From the NCBI RefSeq assembly GCF_000731955.1, contig NZ_JNCK01000001.1, positions 2,108,001 to 2,172,000 of the forward strand: a DNA stretch of 64,000 bases, in the 5' to 3' direction. A program made the translations under genes and the position numbers. Shown here piece by piece: positions 9,227 to 17,556 of the stretch; the stretch's first letter is position 1, and the number at the start of each line of letters is the position of its first letter. The notes below the pieces were generated by a model. It did no database searches, was not told the DNA's origin, and saw nothing but the letters and a program-made list of their open reading frames with translations. The stretch is from Halomonas zincidurans B6. Its GTDB lineage: Bacteria > Pseudomonadota > Gammaproteobacteria > Pseudomonadales > Halomonadaceae.

Positions 9227-9733
9227 TTATGAGGAAAGCAGCGGAGGCAGCAGTGGCACAGGCAGGCCCAAAAAGCCGATGAAAACCGCACACACAACCG
9301 TGACCAGCAGCACAATGCCTATTGCTGCGAAGCGCCATGAGACGTGCCCGATCATCGCCAACGCCACTACCATGAAACCAACAGTGGCGATCAGGTACCC
9401 CAACACCGAAATGCTATAGAGGTAGAGCGCGGCCAGCAGGAAGGCCAGCATAGCCTTCCATGGCTTGCGCTGGCTGGTCTGCCCGCTAGCGGGTGCCTCC
9501 TCTGTCGCAGCATCATTGGGGTGGGATGGTGCTGCTCCATTGGCCGATACCTGGCGGCGACGTACAGAGCTGAACACCTCCTGGCCTACCATCGCCACTC
9601 CTAGCAAGGCCACGACGACCGAATAAATCAAGGGTATGTTTGCCGCCTTATCGGGATAGCCCAGCGCAGTGACATAGAATGTAGCTGCCAAGCCAATGGC
9701 GAATATTCCCAAGACCAGACGACTTGCATTCAT
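9227..9733 (-). CDS. tctB: Tripartite tricarboxylate transporter small permease TctB
   Basis: A 168-residue protein with four hydrophobic segments, the expected size and topology of TctB. The start MNASRLVLGIFAIGL is chosen because AAGGAG lies six bases before it; a longer frame begins seven codons upstream. A polar charged insert around residues 55-85 (RRRQVSANGAAPSHPNDA) separates the second and third segments. It lies 101 bp before tctA and 50 bp after tctC. Confidence 0.88.
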   Translation of the reverse strand: MNASRLVLGIFAIGLAATFYVTALGYPDKAANIPLIYSVVVALLGVAMVGQEVFSSVRRRQVSANGAAPSHPNDAATEEAPASGQTSQRKPWKAMLAFLLAALYLYSISVLGYLIATVGFMVVALAMIGHVSWRFAAIGIVLLVTVVCAVFIGFLGLPVPLLPPLLSS

Positions 9734-9783
9734 CTCACACTCCTTCTCGGTCACCGTATGTCGTTGCCAGCCAGCATGACACC

Positions 9784-10755
9784 TTACTGGTTGACCTCAT
9801 CCTTGACCTCTGCCCAAATAACTTCGAACTGCCCTTCCATGTCCTGCATCATCTGGCCATAGTCGTCACCGGTCTGGATATCGAGGTTCAAGGCACGCTC
9901 CTGAGCAGTCTTCTGGAACTCTTCATTTTCCTTGAGAGATTCAAAGGCCGCGATCAACTCCTCGCGAGCTTCATCAGGAATGCCCGCTGGCGCGCTGTAA
10001 CCTCGTGAAGAGCCGGCCACCACATCGATATCTTTTTCTACCAGGGTGGGTACATTGGGAAGGATATCCAGTCGCTCGCGGGCAAATACCGCCAGCGGCC
10101 GCAGGCTGCCTGACTGGATCTGGCCATAGACGTTGCCAAGGTTGTTGAAGCTGGCATCGATCTTGCCGCCCATGGCCGCCGTGGCCGAAGGCCCATCGCC
10201 TTGGAAAGGCACCTTTTGGAAGGACAGGCCGGTCGCTTTCTCAATCATGATGGTTGAGAAGAAATCATCCCCACCGACACCTGAGTTGCCCACCGTGACC
10301 TCACCGGGACGCCCCTTGGCTGCGGCGAAGAAATCTTCCACGGTTTTGTAGGGGCTATCCTCCGGCACCACGATAATGCCCGGGTCAGTTACCACGTTGG
10401 CGATCGGCGTCAGCTCGTCGATCGAGTAGGTGATGGAATCATTCATGATGTAGTTCGTCATCAGCATCGGGGTGTTGGTGATGCTGATGACACTGCCATC
10501 CTCGGGAGACTGCTTAGTTAGACGAGTCCAGGCGATCGCTCCAGTGGCCCCGGGCAGATATTGATTAACAAATTCTACGCCCAGAGACTCCCGCAGAAAC
10601 GGCTGGGTCAGCTGAGCCAAGGCATCGCTGCCTCCACCCGCCTTGAACCCTTGAAGCACCTTGATCTCATCGGCTGCTGAATACTCGGCCTGAGCGGTTC
10701 CGGAAAGCATGAGCGTGGATAGAAGAGTAGCGGCGTAAGCTCCACGGATTTTCAT
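9784..10755 (-). CDS. tctC: TctC/Bug-family periplasmic solute-binding protein
   Basis: A 323-residue binding protein with a cleavable signal peptide (MKIRGAYAATLLSTLMLSGTAQA). Family landmarks are VNQYLPGATGAIAWT, TNTPMLMTNYIMN, ANVVTDPGIIVVPEDSPYKT and a VGNSGVGGDDFFSTIM ligand loop. It delivers the solute to TctAB. It is first in the minus-strand operon, consistent with the high level needed for a binding protein. Its promoter is shared back-to-back with the IlvD/Edd dehydratase gene. Confidence 0.92.
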   Translation of the reverse strand: MKIRGAYAATLLSTLMLSGTAQAEYSAADEIKVLQGFKAGGGSDALAQLTQPFLRESLGVEFVNQYLPGATGAIAWTRLTKQSPEDGSVISITNTPMLMTNYIMNDSITYSIDELTPIANVVTDPGIIVVPEDSPYKTVEDFFAAAKGRPGEVTVGNSGVGGDDFFSTIMIEKATGLSFQKVPFQGDGPSATAAMGGKIDASFNNLGNVYGQIQSGSLRPLAVFARERLDILPNVPTLVEKDIDVVAGSSRGYSAPAGIPDEAREELIAAFESLKENEEFQKTAQERALNLDIQTGDDYGQMMQDMEGQFEVIWAEVKDEVNQ

Positions 10756-10799
10756 CGTTATTTACCTCAAGTGCTGTTTGTCGTTGTGCTGCACATTGG

Positions 10800-10820
10800 C
10801 GTGCAAGTCGAGCTTGCACG
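10800..10820. promoter_or_regulatory. Candidate operator 1 (8-bp inverted repeat)
   Basis: Perfect 8-bp arms CGTGCAAG and CTTGCACG surround a 5-bp spacer. The site lies about 45 bp from the tctC start and 130 bp from the dehydratase start. By position it is a candidate site for the GntR-FCD protein encoded beside the dehydratase; this is inferred. Confidence 0.5.
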
Positions 10821-10841
10821 ATCCAACGTAGTCCACCATCA

Positions 10842-10863
10842 ACAAGATTGTCAATAATCTTGT
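10842..10863. promoter_or_regulatory. Candidate operator 2 (8-bp inverted repeat)
   Basis: Perfect 8-bp arms ACAAGATT and AATCTTGT flank a 6-bp spacer GTCAAT, with an overlapping TTGTCAAT direct repeat. FadR-type GntR operators are short palindromes of this kind, often with TTGT/ACAA edges. It is centred between the two divergent genes, a good position for joint control. Confidence 0.55.
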
Positions 10864-10951
10864 CAATGAGATTTATACCGCCTAGCCTAGCGTTCAAGAG
10901 CCGTATCAACGGACCCTCCGACAAGCCGCGAACAACATTGAGGTAACCGCG

Positions 10952-12733
10952 ATGAGCCAGGATTTCCACAACGACAGCAATGGCAAAGACAGCGAATGTC
11001 ATGTACCGGCCGTCGAGAGCTCCACCTTGGGCATGTCCAACCGTCTGACCAATTATGGCGACGCGGAATTCTCGCTATTCCTGCGCAAGGCTTTCATCAA
11101 GGGCATGGGTTACACCGACGATGCCCTCTCCCGCCCGGTTATCGGCATCGCCAATACCTACAGCGGTTACAACGCCTGTCACGGCAACGTCCCGGGGTTG
11201 GTCGAGAGCGTGAAGCGCGGCGTCATGCTCGCTGGTGGTCTACCGGTGGACTTTCCCACCATTACCCTTCACGAATCCTTCGCAAACCCCACCAGCATGT
11301 ACCTGCGCAATCTCATGGCGCTGGATACTGAGGAGATGATCCGCGCCCAGCCCATGGATGCCGTGGTGCTGATCGGCGGCTGCGACAAGACCGTCCCCGC
11401 CCAGTTGATGGCCGCCGCCAGCGCCGGTGTCCCGACGGTACAGGTAGTCACCGGCCCCATGCTCGCCGGTTCGCACCGTGGTGTGCGTGTCGGCGCCTGC
11501 ACCGACTGCCGTCGCTACTGGGCCGCCTATCGCGGCAAGGACATCGACGAGGCCGAAATCAACGAGGTCAACGACAAGCTGGTCCCCACCGTGGGCACCT
11601 GCTCAGTGATGGGCACCGCCAGCACCATGGCCTGCTTGGCCGAGACACTCGGCATGATGCTGCCCAACAGTGCCACCGCGCCGGCCGTCTATGCCGACCG
11701 TCAACGCATCGCCGAGCAATCCGGGGCCCAGGCCGTGGCACTCGCCCATGCCGGCATTACTCCTGACCAGATCCTCACGCCCGAGGCCTTCGAAAACGCC
11801 TTGCGCGTACTGCTCGCGCTGGGAGGTTCAACCAATGCCCTGATTCACCTGAGCGCCATCGCGGGTCGCCTGGGCATCGATATCGACCTTGAAGCTTTCG
11901 ATCGCATGAGCCAGGGAACACCCGTATTGATGGATCTCAAACCCTCTGGAGAAGGCTATATGGAGGACCTGCACCGAGCCGGCGGCCTGCCCACCCTGCT
12001 GCGCGAGTTAAAACCGCTGCTGCATCTGGAAACCAAGACCATCAACGGCCTCACCCTGGGTGAAAACATCGATGCCGCCGTGCATCTCATCAATCAGAAA
12101 GTCGTTCGATCCAGGAAGGATCCCATCTACGCCCAGGGCGGCATCGCCGTATTGCGTGGCAACCTGGCCCCTGCCGGCGCCATCATAAAGCAGTCGGCTG
12201 CCTCAGCCGAGCTGATGACGCACCGCGGCCGCGCCGTGGTGTTCACAGGGCTGGAGGATCTGGCCAAGCGTATCGATGACCCGGCCCTGGACGTACAGGC
12301 CGACGACGTGCTGGTGTTGCAGAACATCGGGCCAAAAGGAGCGCCGGGCATGCCCGAGGCGGGCTACATACCGATACCCAAGAAGCTCGCCACTCAGGGT
12401 GTCAAGGATATGGTACGCATCTCAGACGGTCGCATGAGCGGCACGGCGGCAGGCACCATCGTGCTCCACGTTTCCCCGGAATCCTCCGAGGGCGGCCCGC
12501 TGGGATTGGTGCGCAACGGAGATTTCATTTCGCTGGACGTCGCCAACAACCGTTTGAACCTAGAGGTGGACGAGGCGGAACTTGAAGCTCGACGCCAGAT
12601 TTTTCAGGCCGAGGAGAATGGCGCTCCACTGCTGGGCTATCGACGCCTGTTCATGGAGCAGATCCTCCAAGCCGAGCAAGGTTGCGACTTCCGAGCCTGC
12701 CGCCCGGACCCCACCTGCCGGATACCGAGGTAG
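10952..12733 (+). CDS. IlvD/Edd-family sugar-acid dehydratase
   Basis: A 593-residue iron-sulfur dehydratase. Candidate cluster cysteines are C76 (NACHGN), C144 (GGCDKTVPA) and C217 (TVGTCSVMGTAST); C183/C186 (GACTDCRRYW) mark the aldonate-dehydratase branch rather than true IlvD. SDGRMSGTAAG near the C-terminus holds the catalytic serine. Related enzymes are L-arabonate and D-xylonate dehydratases, which make 2-keto-3-deoxy acids. Beside the aldolase and TTT transporter, sugar-acid dehydration is much more likely than valine/isoleucine synthesis. It is divergent from tctC. Confidence 0.88.
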   Translation: MSQDFHNDSNGKDSECHVPAVESSTLGMSNRLTNYGDAEFSLFLRKAFIKGMGYTDDALSRPVIGIANTYSGYNACHGNVPGLVESVKRGVMLAGGLPVDFPTITLHESFANPTSMYLRNLMALDTEEMIRAQPMDAVVLIGGCDKTVPAQLMAAASAGVPTVQVVTGPMLAGSHRGVRVGACTDCRRYWAAYRGKDIDEAEINEVNDKLVPTVGTCSVMGTASTMACLAETLGMMLPNSATAPAVYADRQRIAEQSGAQAVALAHAGITPDQILTPEAFENALRVLLALGGSTNALIHLSAIAGRLGIDIDLEAFDRMSQGTPVLMDLKPSGEGYMEDLHRAGGLPTLLRELKPLLHLETKTINGLTLGENIDAAVHLINQKVVRSRKDPIYAQGGIAVLRGNLAPAGAIIKQSAASAELMTHRGRAVVFTGLEDLAKRIDDPALDVQADDVLVLQNIGPKGAPGMPEAGYIPIPKKLATQGVKDMVRISDGRMSGTAAGTIVLHVSPESSEGGPLGLVRNGDFISLDVANNRLNLEVDEAELEARRQIFQAEENGAPLLGYRRLFMEQILQAEQGCDFRACRPDPTCRIPR

Positions 12734-12780
12734 CATGAAGCCTGCAGGCGAGCTTGATACACTTTCATTCTCTGCCTGCA

Positions 12781-13503
12781 ATGGATGCTGAGAAAGCGAT
12801 CATGAGCCGTACCGTCCAGCCGTTCATCTCACGCGGCGCCGAGCCCCGAACCTCCACACCCGCAAACGCTGTCGATGACATTGTGGCGGCCGTGGAAGAG
12901 GACATCGTGCTCGGCCGCTTGCACCCTCGTGAGCGTCTGGTCGAGGAGGCCATGATGGAGCGCTTCGACTGCAAACGGCATGTCGTCCGCCAAGCTCTCT
13001 TCCAACTCGACAGCATCGGCCTGACTGAGCGCATCAAAAACCGGGGTGCATTCGTCAGGAGCTTTCCACCGGAAGAAGTCGAGGATATCTACGCCATGCG
13101 CGAGATCCTCGAGTTGGCCGCGGTGAACGCGCTCCCCCTACCGGCGCCCTCTGAATGGCTTGTAGAACTGGAAGCGGTCCATCGACGCCACAGCGAGGCC
13201 GTGGATGCCCACGACCTACGACAGGTATTTCATATGAACATCGCCTTTCACCGCACCCTGTTCCGGGTCTGTGGGAACGCTTACCTCTATGCCACCATCA
13301 ACGAATTCGCCCAGAAGGCTCATGGCATCCGCTTTATCGCCATCACCGACCGCGACTCCCTGGTCCAGGCCCGCGACGAGCATCAAGCCATGATCGACGC
13401 CATTCGTGACGAAGACCGCCAACGCCTGGCCGAGCTGTGTCGCCGACACCTACTACCCTCCAAAAATCGCTACTTGGAACTTTATCGACATACCTATTCA
13501 TGA
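12781..13503 (+). CDS. GntR-family (FCD subfamily) regulator
   Basis: A winged-helix GntR protein of about 240 residues. The N-terminal domain includes EEDIVLGRLHPRERLVEEAM and KRHVVRQALFQLDSIGL; the C-terminal FCD domain has MREILELAAV, a FHMNIAFHRTLFRVCGN segment and DEHQAMIDAIRDED with spaced Asp/His residues that usually bind a metal and the effector. Possible starts are a TTG at 12754 and ATGs at 12781 and 12802; none has a strong ribosome site. It probably controls the sugar-acid genes, responding to a pathway acid, through the palindromes at 10800-10863. Confidence 0.85.
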   Translation: MDAEKAIMSRTVQPFISRGAEPRTSTPANAVDDIVAAVEEDIVLGRLHPRERLVEEAMMERFDCKRHVVRQALFQLDSIGLTERIKNRGAFVRSFPPEEVEDIYAMREILELAAVNALPLPAPSEWLVELEAVHRRHSEAVDAHDLRQVFHMNIAFHRTLFRVCGNAYLYATINEFAQKAHGIRFIAITDRDSLVQARDEHQAMIDAIRDEDRQRLAELCRRHLLPSKNRYLELYRHTYS

Positions 13504-13510
13504 CGACCAG

Positions 13511-14359
13511 TCAGTCCGTCGCATCACGCACGAAACGCTTCAGCCGCACGTCCACGCTGACCGTCAGCGAGTCGAGCGCCGCCGCCCTCGCCCGGCCCTC
13601 GGCGCTGGCGCGGTACAGGTGCGGGGTCATCGCCAGCAGATCGGCGATTCGTTCAGCGCCGGTGAGCGCCAATGGGTAACGAATCGTCTCGGCGGCAAGC
13701 GGCATGAAGCCTTCCGGCGCTGGCGGTTCGGCCGTGCGCTCCGGCTTCAGCGCCGGGTAGATGATCTCGCGCAGTTCTCGCAAATGATCCGGCCCGGCAT
13801 CGACCTGCAATAGCTCGCCGCCCGGCTTCAACGCACGGGCGAATTCACCGTAAACCGGGAAGCCGAACAGGCACAGCAGCCGGTCCAGCGTGCCCGGCTG
13901 CACGGGCAGCCTGGCGTTGCTGCCCACCACCCAGCTGGCGCGCTTGTCCTGCTTGGCGGCGGCGAGCACTGCCCACTTGGAGATGTCCAGCCCCAGCAGC
14001 GCCAGCGGTTGCTCGCCGGCGGCATCGGCCAGTTCGCGCAGGTAATAGCCCTCCCCGCAACCGGCATCGAGGCAGTTGGCCGTGGCATCGGTCGGCAGCC
14101 CCGCCAGCGCGGCCCGGCTGACCGCCTCGGCGATCGGCCGGTAATGGCCGGCATTCAGAAAGCGTCGGCGCGCCGCCACCATCTGCTTGCTGTCGCCCGG
14201 ATCCCGCGAGCGCTTGTTCTGCACCGGCAGCAGGTGCACGTAGCCCTGGCGGGCGACGTCGAAACTGTGGCCATGGGCGCAGCGCCACACCTTGCCATCT
14301 CGCTGCAGCGGCTCATCGTCCAGCGGGCAGGCCAACGCCTGAAAAGGAGTGATGCTCAT
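13511..14359 (-). CDS. rlmA: 23S rRNA (guanine-N1)-methyltransferase RlmA
   Basis: A 282-residue protein with the diagnostic N-terminal zinc region CPLDDEPLQRDGKVWRCAHG followed by HSFDVARQGYVHLL, then a Rossmann SAM-binding domain with CLDAGCGEGYYLRE. RlmA methylates G745 of 23S rRNA in Escherichia coli. The region after the zinc finger contains the conserved GDSKQMVAARRRFLNAGHY. It converges with the GntR gene, leaving only 7 bp between their stops. It is a housekeeping gene separating two catabolic loci. Confidence 0.92.
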   Translation of the reverse strand: MSITPFQALACPLDDEPLQRDGKVWRCAHGHSFDVARQGYVHLLPVQNKRSRDPGDSKQMVAARRRFLNAGHYRPIAEAVSRAALAGLPTDATANCLDAGCGEGYYLRELADAAGEQPLALLGLDISKWAVLAAAKQDKRASWVVGSNARLPVQPGTLDRLLCLFGFPVYGEFARALKPGGELLQVDAGPDHLRELREIIYPALKPERTAEPPAPEGFMPLAAETIRYPLALTGAERIADLLAMTPHLYRASAEGRARAAALDSLTVSVDVRLKRFVRDATD

Positions 14360-14765
14360 GGTCGCTCAAGCGCACTTGTCTGGAGGGTCGGTGGATACGG
14401 CGTGGCTGACATGAGACCAGCCTACCACAGCAGCAGGGGCCCTCATCTTCGCGCTCCACTCGCGATTGAACTCAACGTGGCAAGCTGCTTGCACGGGGCC
14501 ATCACCGCGGTGATGCGTGACGGTCCGGGGATGGAGGCAATGTCACGGCACCGCTTTGGAGCGGTCCGGTTATGACGCGACGCTTTCAATTGGATGACAG
14601 ATTTATAGCATTTGCCGTAACCCGTTATTTTCATTACCCATGAAATCGGGGCCGCCACTGGCTCGACGTAATCGCCCGCGATCTTTTCATCGAATCGAAA
14701 TTGTCTAGACAACCTACCTTCATATAGCGACGTCAGACTAGCGCCTGACAGATCAAGGAGGCGTT
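14360..14765. other. Intergenic region upstream of phnC
   Basis: No gene was recognised in this 406 bp. It holds a perfect 16-bp palindrome CATCACCGCGGTGATG (14500-14515), a small hairpin ACCGCT-TTGG-AGCGGT (14550-14565) and the TTGTCTAGACAA element at 14701-14712. AAGGAG just before the phnC ATG is a strong ribosome site. A possible -35/-10 pair is TTGTCT (14701) and TATAGC (14723) with a 16-bp spacer, which would put the operator on the promoter. Confidence 0.6.
14701..14712. promoter_or_regulatory. Candidate PhnF operator upstream of phnC
   Basis: TTGTCTAGACAA is a perfect 12-bp palindrome 53 bp before phnC. Its 10-bp core is repeated exactly at 17558-17567 over the start of phnF. A GntR/HutC repressor encoded inside the operon is the obvious ligand, giving repression of the phn operon when phosphonate or phosphate status does not require it. 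Confidence 0.65.
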
Positions 14766-15596
14766 ATGTCGCTGACCACCATCGCGGTAAATCAGCTCAG
14801 CAAGACGTTCGGCCATCACCCCGTCCTGCAGGAGATCGGCTTCGAGATTCGCCAGGGCGAGCGGGTCGCACTCATCGGACCGTCGGGATCGGGCAAGTCC
14901 ACCCTGATGCGCCACCTGGTCGGGCTCACCCGCGCCAACCGTCACCGCAGCTGCTGCGTTCATGTCCTGGGGCGCGACATCCAGCGCGCTGGAAAGCTCG
15001 TTAGCGCCAGCCGCGTCGAACGCTGCCGCACCGGTTATATCTTTCAGCAGTTCAACCTGGCCGGACGTCTCAGTGTCCTCACCAACGTGCTGGTGGGGCG
15101 GCTCGGCCGCATGCCGCGCTGGCGGGCCCTGCTAGGGCGTTTCTCCGCCGAGGAGCGAGCCATGGCCCTGCGCGCCCTGCAGCGTGTCGGCCTCGCGGAA
15201 CTCGCCGATCAGCGCGCCAACACCCTCTCGGGCGGCCAGATGCAGCGCGTCGCCATCGCCCGCGCCTTGATGCAGGAAGCCGAGCTGATTCTCGCCGACG
15301 AGCCGATCGCCTCGCTCGATCCACGCAGCGCTCGCGAAGTCATGGACATACTCAAGCGCATCAACGAAGAAGATGGCCGCACCGTCGTGATCACCCTGCA
15401 TCAGGTCGAGTACGCCCGCGAGTACTGCCAGCGAGCGATCGCGCTGAAGCAAGGGCGTCTCTACTACGACGGCCCGATTGCCCAACTCACCGATGTCCGC
15501 CTACGGGCGCTCTACGACAACGCCGGGCTCGACGAGCTCCACCGGCCATCAGCCACGCCCATACCGCCAGCAACGCTGCGCGCGGCTGCGGGTTAG
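14766..15596 (+). CDS. phnC: Phosphonate ABC transporter ATP-binding protein PhnC
   Basis: A 276-residue ABC ATPase. Walker A is GPSGSGKST near residue 38, the Q-loop lies in GYIFQQFNL, the signature is [15 protein letters not shown] and Walker B is [13 protein letters not shown], followed by an H-loop in TLHQVEYA. The variant [14 protein letters not shown] is typical of PhnC. It powers import with PhnD and PhnE. The start follows AAGGAGGCGTT. It heads the phn operon and lies just downstream of a candidate PhnF operator. Confidence 0.95.
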   Translation: MSLTTIAVNQLSKTFGHHPVLQEIGFEIRQGERVALIGPSGSGKSTLMRHLVGLTRANRHRSCCVHVLGRDIQRAGKLVSASRVERCRTGYIFQQFNLAGRLSVLTNVLVGRLGRMPRWRALLGRFSAEERAMALRALQRVGLAELADQRANTLSGGQMQRVAIARALMQEAELILADEPIASLDPRSAREVMDILKRINEEDGRTVVITLHQVEYAREYCQRAIALKQGRLYYDGPIAQLTDVRLRALYDNAGLDELHRPSATPIPPATLRAAAG

Positions 15597-15667
15597 GCCA
15601 TGCCACGGCCTGCCCGGCCATCCACACTGAACCCACGCTTCACCACCCATGATTCAGGAGTTCGAAC

Positions 15668-16684
15668 ATGAAAATGCGTTCCCTTAGCCGTCTGGTCCTG
15701 CCCCTGGTTGTCGGCCTTGGTCTGATCGGCCAGCAGGCCCTGGCTGCCGACGACACGCTCAATTTCGGCATCATCTCCACCGAGTCGAGCCAGAACCAGG
15801 CGCCGCTGTGGAAACCGTTTTTGGCCGACATGTCCGAGTCACTGGGTGTCGAGGTCAAGCCGTTCTTCGCCACCGACTATGCCGCGGTGATCCAGGCCAT
15901 GCGCTTCGACAAGATCGACCTGGCCTGGTACGGCAACAAGTCCGCGATGGAGGCGGTCGATCGCGCAAACGGCGAGATCTTCGCCCAGACCGTGCCCGAT
16001 AACGGCCAGCCGGGCTACTGGAGCCTGATGATCGTGAACAAGGACAGTCCCTATGACAGCGTCGACGAGATTCTCGCCAACGCGTCCGAGCTGACCTTCG
16101 GCAACGGCGATCCCAACTCGACCTCGGGCTATCTGGTACCGGGCTACTACATCTTCGCCAAGAACGGCATCGACCCAGCCCAGGCCTTCAAGCGCACCAT
16201 GAACTCAAGCCATGAGACAAACGCTCTGTCGGTGGCCAACAAGCAGGTCGACGTGGCCACCTTCAACACCGAAAGCATGGCGCGCCTCAAGATTACTAAC
16301 CCGGAAAAAGCCGAGCAGCTCAAGGTGATCTGGAAATCGCCGCTGATTCCCTCCGACCCGCTGGTCTGGCGCAAGGACCTGCCCGCGGACCTCAAGGCAC
16401 GCATGCGCGAGTTCTTCATGGGCTATGGCGAAACCCCGGCACAGAAGGAGAAGCTCGCCTCGCTGCAGTGGTCACGCTTCGAGCCGTCCGATAACGGCCA
16501 GTTGCTGCCGATCCGCCAGTTGGAACTGTTCAAGCAGCGTGCACAGGTCGCCGCGAATGATTCGCTGGACGCCGATGACAGGCAGGCCCGCCTCGCCGAG
16601 CTGGATGCCCAGCTGGCGTCACTCGACGAACGCTTACAGGCCCGCGAAGCCGCCCAGAACACCACGGCCATGGCGACCCAGTAA
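15668..16684 (+). CDS. phnD: Phosphonate-binding periplasmic protein PhnD
   Basis: A 338-residue periplasmic protein with a signal peptide ending ALA-ADD around residue 26. Family features are LNFGIISTESSQNQ, a VEVKPFFATDYAAVIQAMRF segment, DLAWYGNKSA and FGNGDPNSTSGYLVPGYY, which carries ligand-contacting Ser/Thr residues. It binds alkylphosphonates for PhnCE. The C-terminal 40 residues are a charged helix (DADDRQARLAELDAQLASL). AGGAG precedes the ATG. Confidence 0.95.
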   Translation: MKMRSLSRLVLPLVVGLGLIGQQALAADDTLNFGIISTESSQNQAPLWKPFLADMSESLGVEVKPFFATDYAAVIQAMRFDKIDLAWYGNKSAMEAVDRANGEIFAQTVPDNGQPGYWSLMIVNKDSPYDSVDEILANASELTFGNGDPNSTSGYLVPGYYIFAKNGIDPAQAFKRTMNSSHETNALSVANKQVDVATFNTESMARLKITNPEKAEQLKVIWKSPLIPSDPLVWRKDLPADLKARMREFFMGYGETPAQKEKLASLQWSRFEPSDNGQLLPIRQLELFKQRAQVAANDSLDADDRQARLAELDAQLASLDERLQAREAAQNTTAMATQ

Positions 16685-16698
16685 CCCCAGCGAGCGAA

Positions 16699-16721
16699 GC
16701 GAAGGGCCACGCGCCCTTCGC
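16699..16721 (+). terminator. Stem-loop between phnD and phnE
   Basis: GCGAAGGGC and GCCCTTCGC form a perfect 9-bp stem around a 5-base loop in the 48-bp phnD-phnE gap. There is no U-tract, so full termination is unlikely. Such hairpins behind a binding-protein gene often stabilise its mRNA or attenuate downstream transcription. Confidence 0.55.
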
Positions 16722-16732
16722 CCGGAGCCCCC

Positions 16733-17527
16733 ATGACTACTCAGACACCTTCGATGACCGCCGGCCCCCAGCGCAAGCGCAGCTGGCTCAATCTGGCCGG
16801 CTGGGGCGCTGCCCTGGCCGTGTTCGGCTGGGCCTGGCAGGGCACCGAGATGCAACCCGGGCTGCTGATTGAGAACGCCGGCAACATGGCCACGCTGGCC
16901 AGCGACTTCGTGCCGCCCAGCCTCGACAATCTCGGCTACTACATCGATCAGATGCTGGTCACCATCCAGATCGCCATCTGGGGCACGCTGCTGGCCATCG
17001 TGTTTGCCGTGCCGTGCAGCCTGCTGTCCTCCGACAATCTCGTGCCCTGGTGGGTCTACCAGCCGATGCGCCGGCTGATGGATGCCTGCCGCGCCATCAA
17101 TGAGCTGGTCTTCGCCATGCTGTTCGTGGTCGCCGTCGGGCTCGGCCCGTTCGCTGGCACGCTGGCGCTGTTCATCCATACCACCGGCGTGCTCGCCAAG
17201 CTGTTCTCCGAGGCCATCGAAGCCACCGAGGCCGGCCCCATGGAAGGCATCCGGGTTACCGGCGCCGGGCGCATCGAGGAGATCGTCTTCGGCCTGATTC
17301 CGCAGGTCCTGCCGCTGTGGATCTCGGTCAGCCTCTACCGCTTCGAGTCGAACATCCGCTCGGCCACGGTGCTGGGCATGGTCGGCGCCGGCGGCATCGG
17401 CGTGTCGTTGTGGGAGACCATGCGCGGTTTCCAGTACCCCGAGACCGCCACGATCATGCTGGTGATCATAGTCGCCGTGACGGTACTGGACATGGCTTCG
17501 CAAACCGTGCGCAAACGTTTCATCTGA
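16733..17527 (+). CDS. phnE: Phosphonate ABC transporter permease PhnE
   Basis: A 264-residue inner-membrane permease with about six hydrophobic segments. The EAA loop that contacts PhnC is visible as [20 protein letters not shown], and the C-terminal [19 protein letters not shown] is typical of PhnE. Only one permease gene is present. The ATG follows GGAG and the phnD-phnE hairpin. Confidence 0.94.
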   Translation: MTTQTPSMTAGPQRKRSWLNLAGWGAALAVFGWAWQGTEMQPGLLIENAGNMATLASDFVPPSLDNLGYYIDQMLVTIQIAIWGTLLAIVFAVPCSLLSSDNLVPWWVYQPMRRLMDACRAINELVFAMLFVVAVGLGPFAGTLALFIHTTGVLAKLFSEAIEATEAGPMEGIRVTGAGRIEEIVFGLIPQVLPLWISVSLYRFESNIRSATVLGMVGAGGIGVSLWETMRGFQYPETATIMLVIIVAVTVLDMASQTVRKRFI

Positions 17528-17556
17528 CTTCCGGCTGCGCTTTTTCAGGAAAGAAC

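Larger units (their letters stand above)
10756..10951. promoter_or_regulatory. Divergent promoter region of the sugar-acid locus
   Basis: This 196-bp gap separates tctC (minus) from the IlvD/Edd dehydratase (plus), so it must carry both promoters. It holds two perfect inverted repeats and a direct repeat TTGTCAAT (about 10848 and 10860), listed separately. The AT-rich centre around 10842-10876 contrasts with the GC-rich genes. I could not assign -35/-10 hexamers confidently. Confidence 0.7.
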
